Assembly (NCBI GenBank): GCA_900753975.1
Contig: CAAEBC010000017.1
Coordinates: 7,167-71,166, forward strand
DNA length: 64,000 nt
Reading direction: 5' to 3'
Source of the DNA: Clostridia bacterium
GTDB taxonomy: Bacteria > Bacillota > Clostridia > TANB77 > UBA1234
This document shows positions 17,500-27,242 of the stretch, piece after piece. The notes under the pieces were generated by a model that saw nothing but the letters and a program-made list of their open reading frames with translations, had not been told where the DNA came from and made no database searches. The translations under genes were made by a program, and so were the position numbers. Numbering within the stretch: the first letter of the stretch is position 1; every line of letters starts with the position of its first letter.

Positions 17500-19989
17500 C
17501 TATTTTGTATCTAATGATTCATTTATAACAACTTTTTCAGCTGCCCCTTTACCATATTTTGCTCTTTCAGTTGCAACTCTTGCAGCTATCTTTCTATATG
17601 CTTCTAGTTTTTTCTTTCTTAATTGCTCATCGGCTTCATTAATAACAAAATCATCATCATGATCACCATTCATATATTCTTCAGCAAGTGCCAAACCCTG
17701 AGCACGAATTATTCTATTTTGTCTAGAGTTATGTATAGAATCAACAATATTACCACCCATTTCAAATCCAGCTGATGCACCATTAAGTCCAGCACCTATT
17801 GCCCCACCAGCAGTCTTCATATCTTTTGTCTGAGCAGCAGAAAATGTATATGAAACTATCGACCTAGTTGCACCTACACCAATACCAGCAAGAACTTTTC
17901 CAACCTTACTAGCACCAGTTGAAGCTATTTCTTCAATTCTCTTGTTAACTTTATTATATAACTCTTCATGAGTAGTGTTAGGTTCTCTGCCAAGTCTGAT
18001 TTCAGTATTTCCGCCAGCAGAATTTTGTGATTCACTTCCATCATGAGTACCAAGCTCTCCTGAAGCCCCATTTTGACCATTTCCTTTAGCAGCTAATTTT
18101 GCTGCTGCTTCATTTTTCTCTGCGCCTTGAGTCTGTGTATTTTTATTTACCTCTTGGTTGGCTTTCGCCATATCGCCTTTTGCTTTGTCTTTTATTTTAT
18201 CCTTTTTAGAATCATCATCGTCGTCACTTTTATCTTCTTTACCCTTTGTAAGTTTTCCTGCGGTATCCGCCGTCTTTTTCAATATACTAAAAGCCATCGC
18301 ACCCGCCATCGCCATATCACCAATAGTTCCTGTTGAAGATTTAGCATTAAATATTGCTCTAATAATTTTCTCACCTTCAAATAGGAAAAGTACACATAGC
18401 AAGAAAAACATCCAGTCTCCATTGAGTCTATATGCGCTAATTCCTATTTTAACAACAGTAACATATGTTACTGCGTGAAAGACTTGTACAAATACGTTTA
18501 CAGCAAATTCCTTAAACCATTCACCAAAACTATTTACTTTCAAATCGCCAGTTTTATTTAGTGTATAAAACATTGCAGCAAGAGGAAAAATTGTTATCAA
18601 AAAGGCAAGCATAAATACACGTTTATAATATAATATTGTCAAAGCTAATGTTTGAGCTAACATGATGAGATATACTATCGTAAGAGGAAGATTATACCAC
18701 ATCTGAGCTTCTAATCTTATACTTAACATTACATTATTTCCAAAAGTATTACCTCCATTGCCATCTTCCAAAGCTTTGAAATCCACATATCCCATTGCTT
18801 TTGCGATAAAAGAATACTTACCATAATCTTTTCTCATATCATATAAGCTTACATCTGCAATATTGTAATCTCCTCCAGGATTTGATGCTCCTTTCTTACC
18901 TGAAATTTCAACACCAATCCATTGACAAAGAGCCTGATTGGCTTGAATAGTATACTTCATAACATACGGAAAGCATAGTAGCATAACTACACCCATAGTC
19001 CATGCAACCAATCTTGTTTTGTATTCAGCCTTTTTATTTCCCGTACTTGCAAGTAAAATTCTAAGTCCCATATAAACTAATATTGTCATATAGAACAAAA
19101 TAGCAATTTTTAAGAAAAATCCATACCAAACATTTATTACATCTACAAGCGGTGCTCTTAATGGAACTACATTTGAATTACCAAATCCTTCAGATAAATC
19201 ATCAAAAAAGTCTATGCTTAATTTATTCACTTCGCCAAACACAATTCGGTCTATTGTTACAACTTCTCCAACTGCTCTAGAAAGCATATGTAAAAATGAA
19301 TCACCAAGTGGAAGTAATATAGCTACTATTGATTGTGTTAAAATCTTTCCTATACCAGATGGATCGCCTGTAACCAAATCCCACACAGCTCCCCATATTG
19401 ACTTTCTTTCCTCAGGCGTAGCTTGAATCATCTTCTTTGGTAGCTGATAGTTACCAGCATCTAGTTCAGATACTATGTTTCCATTTTCATCCACTAAATA
19501 GTAAACAAGTGGTTTACCCTCAAAGTCCTTTTTTGCATCTATTTCATCACTATTATACGTCACAGAATCACTAACTTGTGCAACAAAAGCACCTGTGCCT
19601 ACCTCATCACCAGCATCACCATTATAATGCACCCCTTCGGCTATTGGCACAATTCCATCATCACTTCTTAAACCGATGCAAAGCTTATATTTTTTTCCAT
19701 TTACTTTAACCGTAGTATCACTCGTATTATCGCCAAATTTACTACTATCAAGTCTAAAAAAGTAACGTTGATTTATTTTTATATCTTCCTTGCCACCAGC
19801 TTCTGATTTAGGAATTACTTGCTCAAAACCAATTATCTCCATACCTTCTGTTATATTTTTTAATGCTGACATTTCCGGAGATTCTTGCGGTTCTTCTTCA
19901 GTAGTTTCATCTGCAAATACACTACTTATACTAAAAAAAAGTAATGTTATAGATAGAAAAATACAAATTTTTGAATAAAATTTTTTCAT
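17500..19989 (-). CDS. VirB6/TrbL-like T4SS membrane protein 2
   Basis: The protein has 829 residues. It has a signal peptide (ends SVFADETTEE), an extracytoplasmic domain of about 170 residues with DSSKFGDNTSDTTVKVNGKK, and the membrane core from about residue 210. Core markers are YYKRVFMLAFLITIFPLAAM, NSFGEWFKEFAVNVFVQVFH and FLFEGEKIIRAIF. The C-terminal 240 residues contain an Asp/Lys-rich linker (KEDKSDDDDDSKKDKIKDK) and a Gly/Ala-rich segment. AAAGGTGGTG lies upstream of the start. It belongs to the same tightly packed operon as VirB4. Confidence 0.87.
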   Translation of the reverse strand: MKKFYSKICIFLSITLLFFSISSVFADETTEEEPQESPEMSALKNITEGMEIIGFEQVIPKSEAGGKEDIKINQRYFFRLDSSKFGDNTSDTTVKVNGKKYKLCIGLRSDDGIVPIAEGVHYNGDAGDEVGTGAFVAQVSDSVTYNSDEIDAKKDFEGKPLVYYLVDENGNIVSELDAGNYQLPKKMIQATPEERKSIWGAVWDLVTGDPSGIGKILTQSIVAILLPLGDSFLHMLSRAVGEVVTIDRIVFGEVNKLSIDFFDDLSEGFGNSNVVPLRAPLVDVINVWYGFFLKIAILFYMTILVYMGLRILLASTGNKKAEYKTRLVAWTMGVVMLLCFPYVMKYTIQANQALCQWIGVEISGKKGASNPGGDYNIADVSLYDMRKDYGKYSFIAKAMGYVDFKALEDGNGGNTFGNNVMLSIRLEAQMWYNLPLTIVYLIMLAQTLALTILYYKRVFMLAFLITIFPLAAMFYTLNKTGDLKVNSFGEWFKEFAVNVFVQVFHAVTYVTVVKIGISAYRLNGDWMFFLLCVLFLFEGEKIIRAIFNAKSSTGTIGDMAMAGAMAFSILKKTADTAGKLTKGKEDKSDDDDDSKKDKIKDKAKGDMAKANQEVNKNTQTQGAEKNEAAAKLAAKGNGQNGASGELGTHDGSESQNSAGGNTEIRLGREPNTTHEELYNKVNKRIEEIASTGASKVGKVLAGIGVGATRSIVSYTFSAAQTKDMKTAGGAIGAGLNGASAGFEMGGNIVDSIHNSRQNRIIRAQGLALAEEYMNGDHDDDFVINEADEQLRKKKLEAYRKIAARVATERAKYGKGAAEKVVINESLDTK

Positions 19990-20026
19990 TCCATAACACC
20001 ACCTTTCAAAAAACTTTTAATTAAAT

Positions 20027-21331
20027 TTATTTACCTTTAAATGCACCGATTAACTGCTTTGGTTTGCCAAGTGTTCCTTTCATTTCTTCTTTCGAAGCAG
20101 AAGCACTTATAGCAAGATGCCACAAGCTAGTCAAAATCTTTTCACCTGTCATTAAAAATGTCACAGCTATTATCATTACTATCCAATTAACTTTATACGG
20201 CAGTCCATCTCTTAATTGCGAAATAATAACTCCACTAATAACACCATAAGTTAATGCATGTATTGTTTGTAAAAACACATTACCAAAAAACTTACCGCAC
20301 CACTCATTAAATGCAGTCTTAGATTTTCCAGATAATCCACCAGCAACATATCCAATTATTGTTAAAGGATATATCGCAAGTAAGAATGCTATAGTTACAT
20401 ATCGTTTAAGATACACATATACCAAAAAATATGTCTGTGCTAATAAAATGTACCAAATAACAACATACATAAATCTTAGCGAAACACCTGCAAAAGCACG
20501 CATAATTCTCATAATATCATTATTACCTGTGTACGTTTGTAATTTTGAAAAATAAAATGCATTCGCTTCATCAGAACCAGCACCAAACCTACGTGAACTA
20601 TTTGAAACATACGATGGACTTCTAAATTCCATGTCTGGATCGACTTGAAGTTCAGAAATTTGTCTTACTCTCAATGCGTCCGAAGCATAATCGCCAGAAA
20701 TAATTCCCGTACGAATCATATTTATAAGTGCTTCATTAATATCAAATCCCATCTTCATAACAAAAGGAAAAAAATACACTAACATTACACCAAGAACAAC
20801 TTTCTTTAGTATGTCTTTTGCACTATTTTTTCCTTCGGGTGTTCCAAGCAAAATCTTAATACCTGCAACAACAATTCCACAAACACAAACTAGAAGTGCT
20901 ATCATCCTAAATGACTCATACCAAGTATTTATAACTCTTCTTACAACCTTACTAGCATCTGAACCAGACGGGTTTTCTGATTTTGTAAAGAAGTTTGCAT
21001 TCAACAAAACAACATCATTAAAAACAATTTTATCAATTGAAACTTCTTGCTTAAATAACTGAGTTAAGTAGTCATGTGCATAGTCTCCCATACTCAATAA
21101 AAAGCTAGATATAACATTTTCAAAACTATTTTCTGTTTTTAAATTTGCCAAATCAAGCTCCGTAAAGCCGGTTGTCGAAGTCTCTGTAGATGTATCCTTT
21201 ACACTTCCACCTCTAAGTTTTGCAGCAGAAAAACCATCACCAGTGTCTGCAGCTAAGGCAAAAACCTTTGCAGGAGATGCTATGACTAAAACCAGCACCA
21301 ACAAAATAATAAATCCATGTGCTCTTTTCAT
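20027..21331 (-). CDS. VirB6/TrbL-like T4SS membrane protein 1 (short form)
   Basis: At 434 residues this is the shortest of the five VirB6-like proteins and the closest to the minimal family size. A signal peptide (ends KVFALAADTG) leads into about 80 outer residues. The membrane core follows with YLKRYVTIAFLLAIYPLTII, SKTAFNEWCGKFFGNVFLQT, IHALTYGV and MTGEKILTSLW. It ends shortly after the core and lacks the long cytoplasmic extension of its paralogues. It directly follows virB4, the usual neighbour of a VirB6 gene, so it may be the ancestral copy from which the others arose. Confidence 0.87.
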   Translation of the reverse strand: MKRAHGFIILLVLVLVIASPAKVFALAADTGDGFSAAKLRGGSVKDTSTETSTTGFTELDLANLKTENSFENVISSFLLSMGDYAHDYLTQLFKQEVSIDKIVFNDVVLLNANFFTKSENPSGSDASKVVRRVINTWYESFRMIALLVCVCGIVVAGIKILLGTPEGKNSAKDILKKVVLGVMLVYFFPFVMKMGFDINEALINMIRTGIISGDYASDALRVRQISELQVDPDMEFRSPSYVSNSSRRFGAGSDEANAFYFSKLQTYTGNNDIMRIMRAFAGVSLRFMYVVIWYILLAQTYFLVYVYLKRYVTIAFLLAIYPLTIIGYVAGGLSGKSKTAFNEWCGKFFGNVFLQTIHALTYGVISGVIISQLRDGLPYKVNWIVMIIAVTFLMTGEKILTSLWHLAISASASKEEMKGTLGKPKQLIGAFKGK

Positions 21332-21368
21332 ATAGCACCTCCTTTCTAATTTCTTTAAATTTTAAACA

Positions 21369-23339
21369 TTAATCTAATTGTTCTGTCATCTTATTAATAT
21401 TTGTTTCAATAAAGCTAAACTCTCTTTGAGTAGGCCTTATCTCTAAGATAGCTGTATCATTACCAACTTTAAGAAGTCCTTCACCTCTCGTACAAGTTAG
21501 CAAGTAGTTTGCTTCACCTTCAGAAAGCTTAAATACTTCTTTTAAGTACTCAATTTCTGATTTATCTTGTGCTAAAAATAGCTTTGTATCAGAAGAAGTT
21601 AAAACTGCTTGAGCTTCTTTGTTTTCATAGAAATCTTGGAATTTCTGTGAAATAACTGCTAGTGATACGTTTCTTTTTCTGGCACGTCTTGCCATAGTAT
21701 TTAAGAAGTCTACAGCTTCTGGATAAGGAAGAAGCATCCAAGCCTCGTCAACAAGTACTCTCTTCTTTTTAGCTCTTGCTTTATCCTCACTGTTTTTCTT
21801 AACGTATTTTTCCCAAATCCAAGAAAGAAGAATTTGTTGAGCAAGTGGTCTTGCAAATCTTTCCTCAAGTTGAGAAATATCTAGGTTAATGAAAGGTGCA
21901 CCTTCCAAAAGTTCGAAAGTAGATTGACCATCAAAGTAAGCCATCTGTCCATCGTACTCACGTACATACTGTCTCATAACCTTTATTAAGTAACTGAAAT
22001 GGAATTGATAGTCTGTATTATCGTTTTCTTGTGCTTTCCTTATAAGACGTCTATACCAAGAACCTAGTGTAGGAAGCTCTTTCTTCTTTCTTGTAAGTCT
22101 TACACCAAATTCTACGTTGTCATCATCGTATAAACTGTTTGGATTACTATTAATACCTCTTGCTTGATATTCTTCACCAGCGATCTCGGCAATAATCTGT
22201 TTTGTAATCTCGTTTACTTCTTCAGAACGTGTACTACCTCTAGCCATAGTAACCAAAACGTTTGTTACGTCCTCTACTTTATTTTCTACATTTAGTACTG
22301 TTCTTTCTTTACCTGTAATTTCATCTTTTACAATCTCAGGCTCGATATCAAATACATTGATAATAGTTTTTGAGTTAGGACTTATAACAACGTTAATTCC
22401 ACCCAAGCTCTCAGCAACTATTCCATACTCACCCTCGGCATCTAGTGCCAAGCTTTCAATACCCATAAGCACAGAAGAACGTGCTGTAATAGTTTTGATA
22501 GTAACACCTTTACCAGCACCAGACTTACCAAATATAACCATGTTATAATTTGTAAGTGATGAATGGAAGTTATCATACAAAATTGGAAGTCCTGTTTGTT
22601 TATCAAATCCAAGAGGAATACCTGTTGGATGTCCTATCTCTGAAGAAACAAATGGGAAAACAGTTCCCATAGAACTTCTATCAAATGTATGTTTCTTTTG
22701 AATGTAACATCTATTAAATGGTAAGTTAGACTTAAATGCTTCTTCCTGAGTAGCCCAAGCTGTCTTTATTTCTACAAGTCCTTTTGACATTTCCATAGAT
22801 AAAAGTTCAGACATTTTATCAAGTTCTGCCAAATCATAAGCAAATATTGTACAAACAATAGATGATTCAAAAAGTTTGTTAAAACCAGCTGCTATTTCAT
22901 CTCTTATACGCTCAGCTTCAATTCTTTTATCCTCGATAAGTCTTTCTCTGTTTATATCGCCTCTTTTTTGAGCAACAATTCTTTCAGACTCTAAAGATAC
23001 GATAACTTTATTTAAGTTATTTTGTGATGAAGCTTCACTTATAGGAGTAATAAAAACTGATGTATTTATATCACCGAAATTATACATTCCTCTTAAGAAA
23101 TATGGGAATGTAGCCATTCTAGGAAGTCCAGAAACATAATGGCTTCTAGCATACCTTGTAATACTAGATATAATTTCTAAGTGATTTAAGTTGGCAGCAT
23201 TTATACCTGCTGGAGCAATCAAATCTTTAATAGTATTTTTATTTTTAACAAGAAAATTTTGTACATGCTCCTCTTCTTGAGTTAAAATCTCAGACTCATT
23301 ATCTGTCACTTGCTCTTCAATCTTTTTCTTTTTAGCCAT
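21369..23339 (-). CDS. VirB4-type T4SS ATPase (TrbE/PrgJ-like)
   Basis: The 656-residue cytoplasmic ATPase has an N-terminal CagE/TrbE-type domain (about 40-240) that includes VSGLPRMATFPYFLRG. The motor domain follows, with Walker A GKSGAGKGVTIK near residue 272 and Walker B KRVLVDEAWMLLPYPE near residue 525, then SLAVISQKFQDF. VirB4 proteins power pilin handling and substrate transfer and dock on the VirB3/VirB6 membrane base. The upstream genes encode a TraC-N-like protein and a PrgI protein, the normal Gram-positive T4SS order. AAGGAGGAG precedes the ATG. All nucleotide-binding residues look intact, so the machine is probably functional. Confidence 0.95.
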   Translation of the reverse strand: MAKKKKIEEQVTDNESEILTQEEEHVQNFLVKNKNTIKDLIAPAGINAANLNHLEIISSITRYARSHYVSGLPRMATFPYFLRGMYNFGDINTSVFITPISEASSQNNLNKVIVSLESERIVAQKRGDINRERLIEDKRIEAERIRDEIAAGFNKLFESSIVCTIFAYDLAELDKMSELLSMEMSKGLVEIKTAWATQEEAFKSNLPFNRCYIQKKHTFDRSSMGTVFPFVSSEIGHPTGIPLGFDKQTGLPILYDNFHSSLTNYNMVIFGKSGAGKGVTIKTITARSSVLMGIESLALDAEGEYGIVAESLGGINVVISPNSKTIINVFDIEPEIVKDEITGKERTVLNVENKVEDVTNVLVTMARGSTRSEEVNEITKQIIAEIAGEEYQARGINSNPNSLYDDDNVEFGVRLTRKKKELPTLGSWYRRLIRKAQENDNTDYQFHFSYLIKVMRQYVREYDGQMAYFDGQSTFELLEGAPFINLDISQLEERFARPLAQQILLSWIWEKYVKKNSEDKARAKKKRVLVDEAWMLLPYPEAVDFLNTMARRARKRNVSLAVISQKFQDFYENKEAQAVLTSSDTKLFLAQDKSEIEYLKEVFKLSEGEANYLLTCTRGEGLLKVGNDTAILEIRPTQREFSFIETNINKMTEQLD

Positions 23340-23356
23340 TACAACTCCTCCTTCCT

Positions 23357-24721
23357 CTATACTAAGCTATCACCGTCATTTTTTGACGGATTGCTAATTA
23401 AATCATCAATGCTAGAAATAGAATTATCTTCTTCACCTATTTTTTTTGTTTTTCCTTCATTAGCTGTTTGAACAGTTTCTTCATTAGAAGAATTTATAGA
23501 ATTCCCAACTTGATCAACTGTACCAGGCTCTTTATTAGCTAATACATCAACTTCATCTTCGTCCATTATAGGCACATGCATTTGAGAATTTAAATCTATA
23601 AGTGCATCATCAACTACATCTTGATCAAATTGATCACTATTTTCAATAATTAATTGCATAGCCTGCGCTTTTGCTGAATCTTCTTGTTGCTCTTCATAAG
23701 TCAAACCATTTTTATCTTTTAGTCTATTCATCGCATTCTTTAATGCTGTCTCTGCTTCTTCAATAGCTTTTTCTTTAACAGCATTGTCAATAGCAATTTG
23801 CTTTTTCTCCAAAACATCTTGAGCTGTAGAATATAGTCTATAGAATCCATTGTCAACAGCTTTTCTAATGTTATAAATATCTGACTCGTCTCTGTTATAT
23901 GCAACATATAACATTTCAGCAAGTTCCATAGAATTCATAATAGAAGTTTGAACACCGCAAGGAGCAAGGGCACCAGCGATACTTCTACATCTTGTATATA
24001 ATTCGGAGTAAGCTAGGTCATGAGCTTCTTCTTTAGTAAAGTTTGTAGCCATACCTAACTCAGAAGTATGATATGAAACAACTATGTAATACTTTCTTTG
24101 AAGGATGTTTCTGTTAAGACTCATCTTTTCAATATAGTTTACGATATCTGTACCATATTCAAGAAGAACTCTTTTTTTCTTAAGTTCAAAATCAAGAGCT
24201 TGTCTTTGTTGAGATGTTAAATTTCCAGCACGTTTTGCAGCTCCTGTAGAGTTTTCAGTTCTTACGTATTCATCACGTAAAGTCACAATTCTATCTTTAT
24301 ATGTATTTATACTTTCTTCTAAGTTTAAAGAACGAGCTTGTACATATAACTGAATAGGATACTTTAATGTGTTAAGGAAATTATTGAATCCTTCCTCAAC
24401 AGCAAGCATTTCGTTTTCAGACATAAGGTCATAGTTTATACCTTGACATTTTATAGCCATTACAAACCTATTTCCTTTTTCTTGGATGATCATATCATCC
24501 TCAATTTTGTCAAACTCCATAAATTTTTGAACATCCTCTCTAGGATATTCTACCTTTTGAGGTGTGTTACTATTGTTACTCTTTTTGCTATTTGCCTCAA
24601 GTTGGGTACCAGCTCTGCTTTCCTTTCCATCTTGATAAAGCCAAAAGAAAATAACACCAATTACGATTCCGCCTATGATAAGCAAAATGCTAATTATAAT
24701 ATCAATCGTACTTCCTATCAT
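23357..24721 (-). CDS. Membrane-anchored TraC/VirB4-N-like T4SS protein
   Basis: The protein has 454 residues. One N-terminal membrane segment (about 7-30) is followed by a charged linker and then a domain starting EDDMIIQEKGNRFVMAIKC. That domain contains NFLNTLKYPIQLYVQARSLN and resembles the N-terminal domain of TraC-like proteins of Gram-positive conjugation systems. There is no Walker motif. The last 130 residues are acidic and low in complexity. The start overlaps the PrgI stop by 4 bases (ATGA), so the two are translationally coupled. It probably tethers VirB4 to the membrane base; that role is inferred. Confidence 0.75.
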   Translation of the reverse strand: MIGSTIDIIISILLIIGGIVIGVIFFWLYQDGKESRAGTQLEANSKKSNNSNTPQKVEYPREDVQKFMEFDKIEDDMIIQEKGNRFVMAIKCQGINYDLMSENEMLAVEEGFNNFLNTLKYPIQLYVQARSLNLEESINTYKDRIVTLRDEYVRTENSTGAAKRAGNLTSQQRQALDFELKKKRVLLEYGTDIVNYIEKMSLNRNILQRKYYIVVSYHTSELGMATNFTKEEAHDLAYSELYTRCRSIAGALAPCGVQTSIMNSMELAEMLYVAYNRDESDIYNIRKAVDNGFYRLYSTAQDVLEKKQIAIDNAVKEKAIEEAETALKNAMNRLKDKNGLTYEEQQEDSAKAQAMQLIIENSDQFDQDVVDDALIDLNSQMHVPIMDEDEVDVLANKEPGTVDQVGNSINSSNEETVQTANEGKTKKIGEEDNSISSIDDLISNPSKNDGDSLV

Positions 24722-25059
24722 TTCTTCTTTCCTCCTTCTTCATAAGTATAAATCTTTCTATTTTTTCTGAAATTAAAGTATTTAACAATTAATTCAGATA
24801 CATAGTCTCCTCCAGTCTTTTTTAATAAATCAAACGAAGTTGATTTAGGAACTTTAACTTGTCCAATAATAAATCCTATAAAAGCGCAAAGCCCTAAAAA
24901 AATCCAACCGACAATAGATGCTCCAGCTGCACTAAAGATTGTATAAAAAATAGAACCGACACCAATTCCTATAAGAGTACCAATAAAACCTTTCATGGTA
25001 AATATGATTAATATTCTACCTTCTCCTTCAACTTCTCTAGGTATCAAATGTGTACCCAT
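24718..25059 (-). CDS. PrgI-family (VirB3-like) T4SS membrane protein
   Basis: The protein has 113 residues from an ATG seven bases after AGGAGG; a GTG two codons earlier overlaps the ribosome site. It opens THLIPREVEGEGRILIIFT, then two membrane helices (about 24-70) and a basic C-terminal region (YFNFRKNRKIYTYEE). That layout matches the PrgI/VirB3-like proteins that sit beside VirB4 in Gram-positive T4SSs. It is the first gene of the long operon running down to 7848. Confidence 0.85.
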   Translation of the reverse strand: MGTHLIPREVEGEGRILIIFTMKGFIGTLIGIGVGSIFYTIFSAAGASIVGWIFLGLCAFIGFIIGQVKVPKSTSFDLLKKTGGDYVSELIVKYFNFRKNRKIYTYEEGGKKK

Positions 25060-25368
25060 CGCCACACCTCCTAATCATTTGTAAATAAACTTACCCACTC
25101 ATAATTATAACATATACGCAATTTTTTTTGTAGAAAAATATCTAATTTTATAAAAAAAATAATGAACTTTTAATATTGTTGTAACATTATCGTAATATTA
25201 GATTTTAATTTCATAAAGCCATACCTATTTTTATATTATTATCTAATCTCTAAAAGTATAATTTAAAATAAAAAAATAGACTGTAAAAAACTCTGAAAAG
25301 TGAAGTTCTTTCAAAGCCATTCTACAGCCACTACAATCATTAAATTTCAAATAGTAATTTTATTATTC
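25060..25368 (-). promoter_or_regulatory. Probable promoter of the prgI-virB4-virB6 operon; otherwise empty AT-rich gap
   Basis: A minus-strand TATAAT lies at 25104-25109, about 40 bases before the prgI start. A matching -35 box is weak (TACAAA). The rest of the gap is AT-rich; I see no ORF or strong hairpin. A weak GACTGTA/TACAGCC pairing near 25277-25328 may mark the end of the preceding pilin transcript. Confidence 0.5.
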
Positions 25369-25728
25369 TTATTTAGCTGCTTCGTTAGCACTTTCAACAA
25401 TAGTATTTGCCAAATTATTACCATTTTTTCCTACTGCTATTCCAACAACTACTCTAGCTATTGCAGTTGCCGAAAATACAATAAGTGCACCAATCAAATA
25501 ACTAACTACAGCTGATTTCATATTAGCCCTTGCATCTGCAGCACCCGTTATATACTTAATGCCTATATAAACAACCATACCAAGTGCAACTGCATAGCCA
25601 ACCCATAATACTGCATTTGTAATCTTCCATGCTGCACCAACCAATTGACTCTCGCCCCCAGCAAAAACCACACTTATACATAAAGTAAGCATTGCAAATA
25701 TTAAACTAACAACTTTTTTTACTTTCAT
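25369..25728 (-). CDS. VirB2/TrbC-like pilin 5
   Basis: The 119-residue precursor has a signal peptide (ends VVFAGG) and two membrane helices joined by a short charged turn. The conserved block GYAVALGMVVYIGIKYITGA then ADARANMK is shared with the other pilins of this locus. VirB2/TrbC proteins form the T4SS pilus or pilus base. It has a longer C-terminal tail (VESANEAAK). It is separated from the other four pilins by about 390 bases and has its own promoter (extended -10 TGGTATAAT, minus strand, 25772-25780). Confidence 0.8.
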   Translation of the reverse strand: MKVKKVVSLIFAMLTLCISVVFAGGESQLVGAAWKITNAVLWVGYAVALGMVVYIGIKYITGAADARANMKSAVVSYLIGALIVFSATAIARVVVGIAVGKNGNNLANTIVESANEAAK

Positions 25729-25981
25729 ACTTCATCGCCTCCATATCAATACAAACTCATCTATTTCTCATATTATACCATAAAAATACTAAAAAATCTA
25801 TCATTCAGCATATAAAACCAAATAAACACATGAAAAATAACTTTTAGTTTGCATTAAATTTGATTTTGAGTCATTTTTGATAATATACTTAAGATATATA
25901 TTTTTATATTTCATTGTAATTTAAGCAAGTCATCTATATCAAACCTCTTATGTCTATATTACATTTCATTCTCCAAATAGC
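25729..25981 (-). promoter_or_regulatory. Upstream region of pilin 5
   Basis: An extended -10 promoter (TGG then TATAAT, complement of 25772-25780) lies about 45 bases before the start of pilin 5. No clear -35 box is seen. The remainder up to the terminator at 25985 is AT-rich and shows no gene. Confidence 0.55.
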
Positions 25982-25984
25982 AAA

Positions 25985-26017
25985 AAATAGTGGACATCTT
26001 TATTTAGTCCACTATTT
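25985..26017 (-). terminator. Terminator after the four-pilin operon
   Basis: An 11-base perfect stem, AAATAGTGGAC paired with GTCCACTATTT, is followed by a run of U on the minus strand. It lies about 100 bases past the pilin 4 stop. Confidence 0.85.
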
Positions 26018-26116
26018 CTCTTTCTTTGTGTCAATCCACAAAACAAATTTCTAAAATATAAAAATTGTTCTTACATACAGGTTTTTGTTAAAAAGTATTT
26101 GTACTTTTTATAAATA

Positions 26117-26434
26117 TTAAGCACCAATACCCATAATCCAGCCAAGTATAGTGGAAGCACCAGCAATTATAATTGCGCCTATTACGTATTTAACAAGTGC
26201 ACTTTTTAAATCTGCTTTTTCATTTGCAGATGCCATTACATATTTAATACCAACATAAATAAGCATTCCTAATGCTATGGCATAAGCCACAAATTGCACA
26301 AAGCCAAGTACTTTACTAGCAAGTGCTGTCGCTTCACCACTATATGGAGTTATCCCTGGTATACTGGCGAAAGCAACATTGCACATTGAAAATAGCATAG
26401 CAAATACCATTAATACGCTCATTATTTTTTTCAT
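26117..26434 (-). CDS. VirB2/TrbC-like pilin 4
   Basis: The 105-residue precursor has a signal peptide (ends NVAFASIPG) and two membrane helices. The shared motif reads YAIALGMLIYVGIKYVMASA, then NEKADLK between the helices. It ends soon after the second helix (GWIMGIGA). AAAGGAGGGG precedes the ATG. It is the last gene of the pilin operon, 95 bases after pilin 3 and before a strong terminator. Confidence 0.82.
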   Translation of the reverse strand: MKKIMSVLMVFAMLFSMCNVAFASIPGITPYSGEATALASKVLGFVQFVAYAIALGMLIYVGIKYVMASANEKADLKSALVKYVIGAIIIAGASTILGWIMGIGA

Positions 26435-26529
26435 ATTTTCCCCTCCTTTCTGCTATGTATGTATGCTTTTAAATATTTAAATCTACTTTTTGTTTGTCAT
26501 TCAAATTCAAATTTGACAACCTCAATATA

Positions 26530-26886
26530 TTAACTACTAGACATCACAGTTATTACAATATTCGTTATCTCTACTGCTAGAACTAAAATAATGCTACCAA
26601 TTACCACCTTTAAGAGCATTCCTTTTAGACTCGCTTTTTCGTCTGCAGATGCTATAACATATTTAATACCTATAATCATTATCATGCCCAAAGCGCAAGC
26701 ATACCCAACCCAACGCATAAGGCTTATTATGCTCATTGTAATAGCTTTTACATTGCCTCCATCACCACTAATAGATGGTGTAACACCATGAATGTACTCA
26801 GTTGCAAACGAAACAGAAGAAAGTGCAATAAGTGATACTATTGAAATATTCAAAAAAGCTTTTAATGCCTTTTTATTCATTTTCAT
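26530..26886 (-). CDS. VirB2/TrbC-like pilin 3
   Basis: The protein has about 118 residues. The start ATG at 26886 overlaps the TGA of pilin 2 (TGATG); a second ATG six bases on (MNKKALK) is equally well placed after GGGG. A longer in-frame ORF into the upstream gene has no support. The signal peptide ends near SFATEYIHG. The two-helix core has GYACALGMIMIIGIKYVIAS and ADEKASLK. Translational coupling to pilin 2 suggests the two are made in matched amounts. Confidence 0.8.
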   Translation of the reverse strand: MKMNKKALKAFLNISIVSLIALSSVSFATEYIHGVTPSISGDGGNVKAITMSIISLMRWVGYACALGMIMIIGIKYVIASADEKASLKGMLLKVVIGSIILVLAVEITNIVITVMSSS

Positions 26887-27230
26887 CACCCCTTCATTTC
26901 CATAATAAAACCTAAAAAAGTTGAAGCACCCGAAATTAAAAGAGCTCCCAATATGTACTTCCATGCTGAACCTTTTAAAGTTGCTCTTTCATCAGCTGCA
27001 GCCATAACATACTTTGCTCCTAGCCACATCAATGTACCAAGAGCAATAGCATATCCTGCCCAACGTATAACTCCTAATATTTTCCCAGCAACCGTTCCTA
27101 CACCTCCAATATTAGGATTTGATAACCCGTTGCCACCGCCAACAACTGTAATTATATCTGAAGCAAATACTACTGAATAAGCACTAAGAATCAAAAGTAA
27201 CATCACGGTCAAAACAACTCTTTTTCTCAT
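26886..27230 (-). CDS. VirB2/TrbC-like pilin 2
   Basis: The 114-residue precursor has a signal peptide (ends VVFASD) and a Gly-rich mature N-terminus (GGGNGLSNPNIGGVG). The two-helix core carries GYAIALGTLMWLGAKYVMAA then ADERATLK. GGAGGG precedes its ATG, and it lies 12 bases after pilin 1. Confidence 0.82.
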   Translation of the reverse strand: MRKRVVLTVMLLLILSAYSVVFASDIITVVGGGNGLSNPNIGGVGTVAGKILGVIRWAGYAIALGTLMWLGAKYVMAAADERATLKGSAWKYILGALLISGASTFLGFIMEMKG

Positions 27231-27242
27231 AACTTTTCCCTC

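Noticed and set aside
20027..21331. VirB6-like proteins as phage tail tape-measure or holin proteins
   Set aside because: Signal peptides, the repeated YYKR-FPL-DGK-QxxH core, and VirB4/PrgI/pilin neighbours fit a T4SS; no capsid, portal or terminase gene is present.
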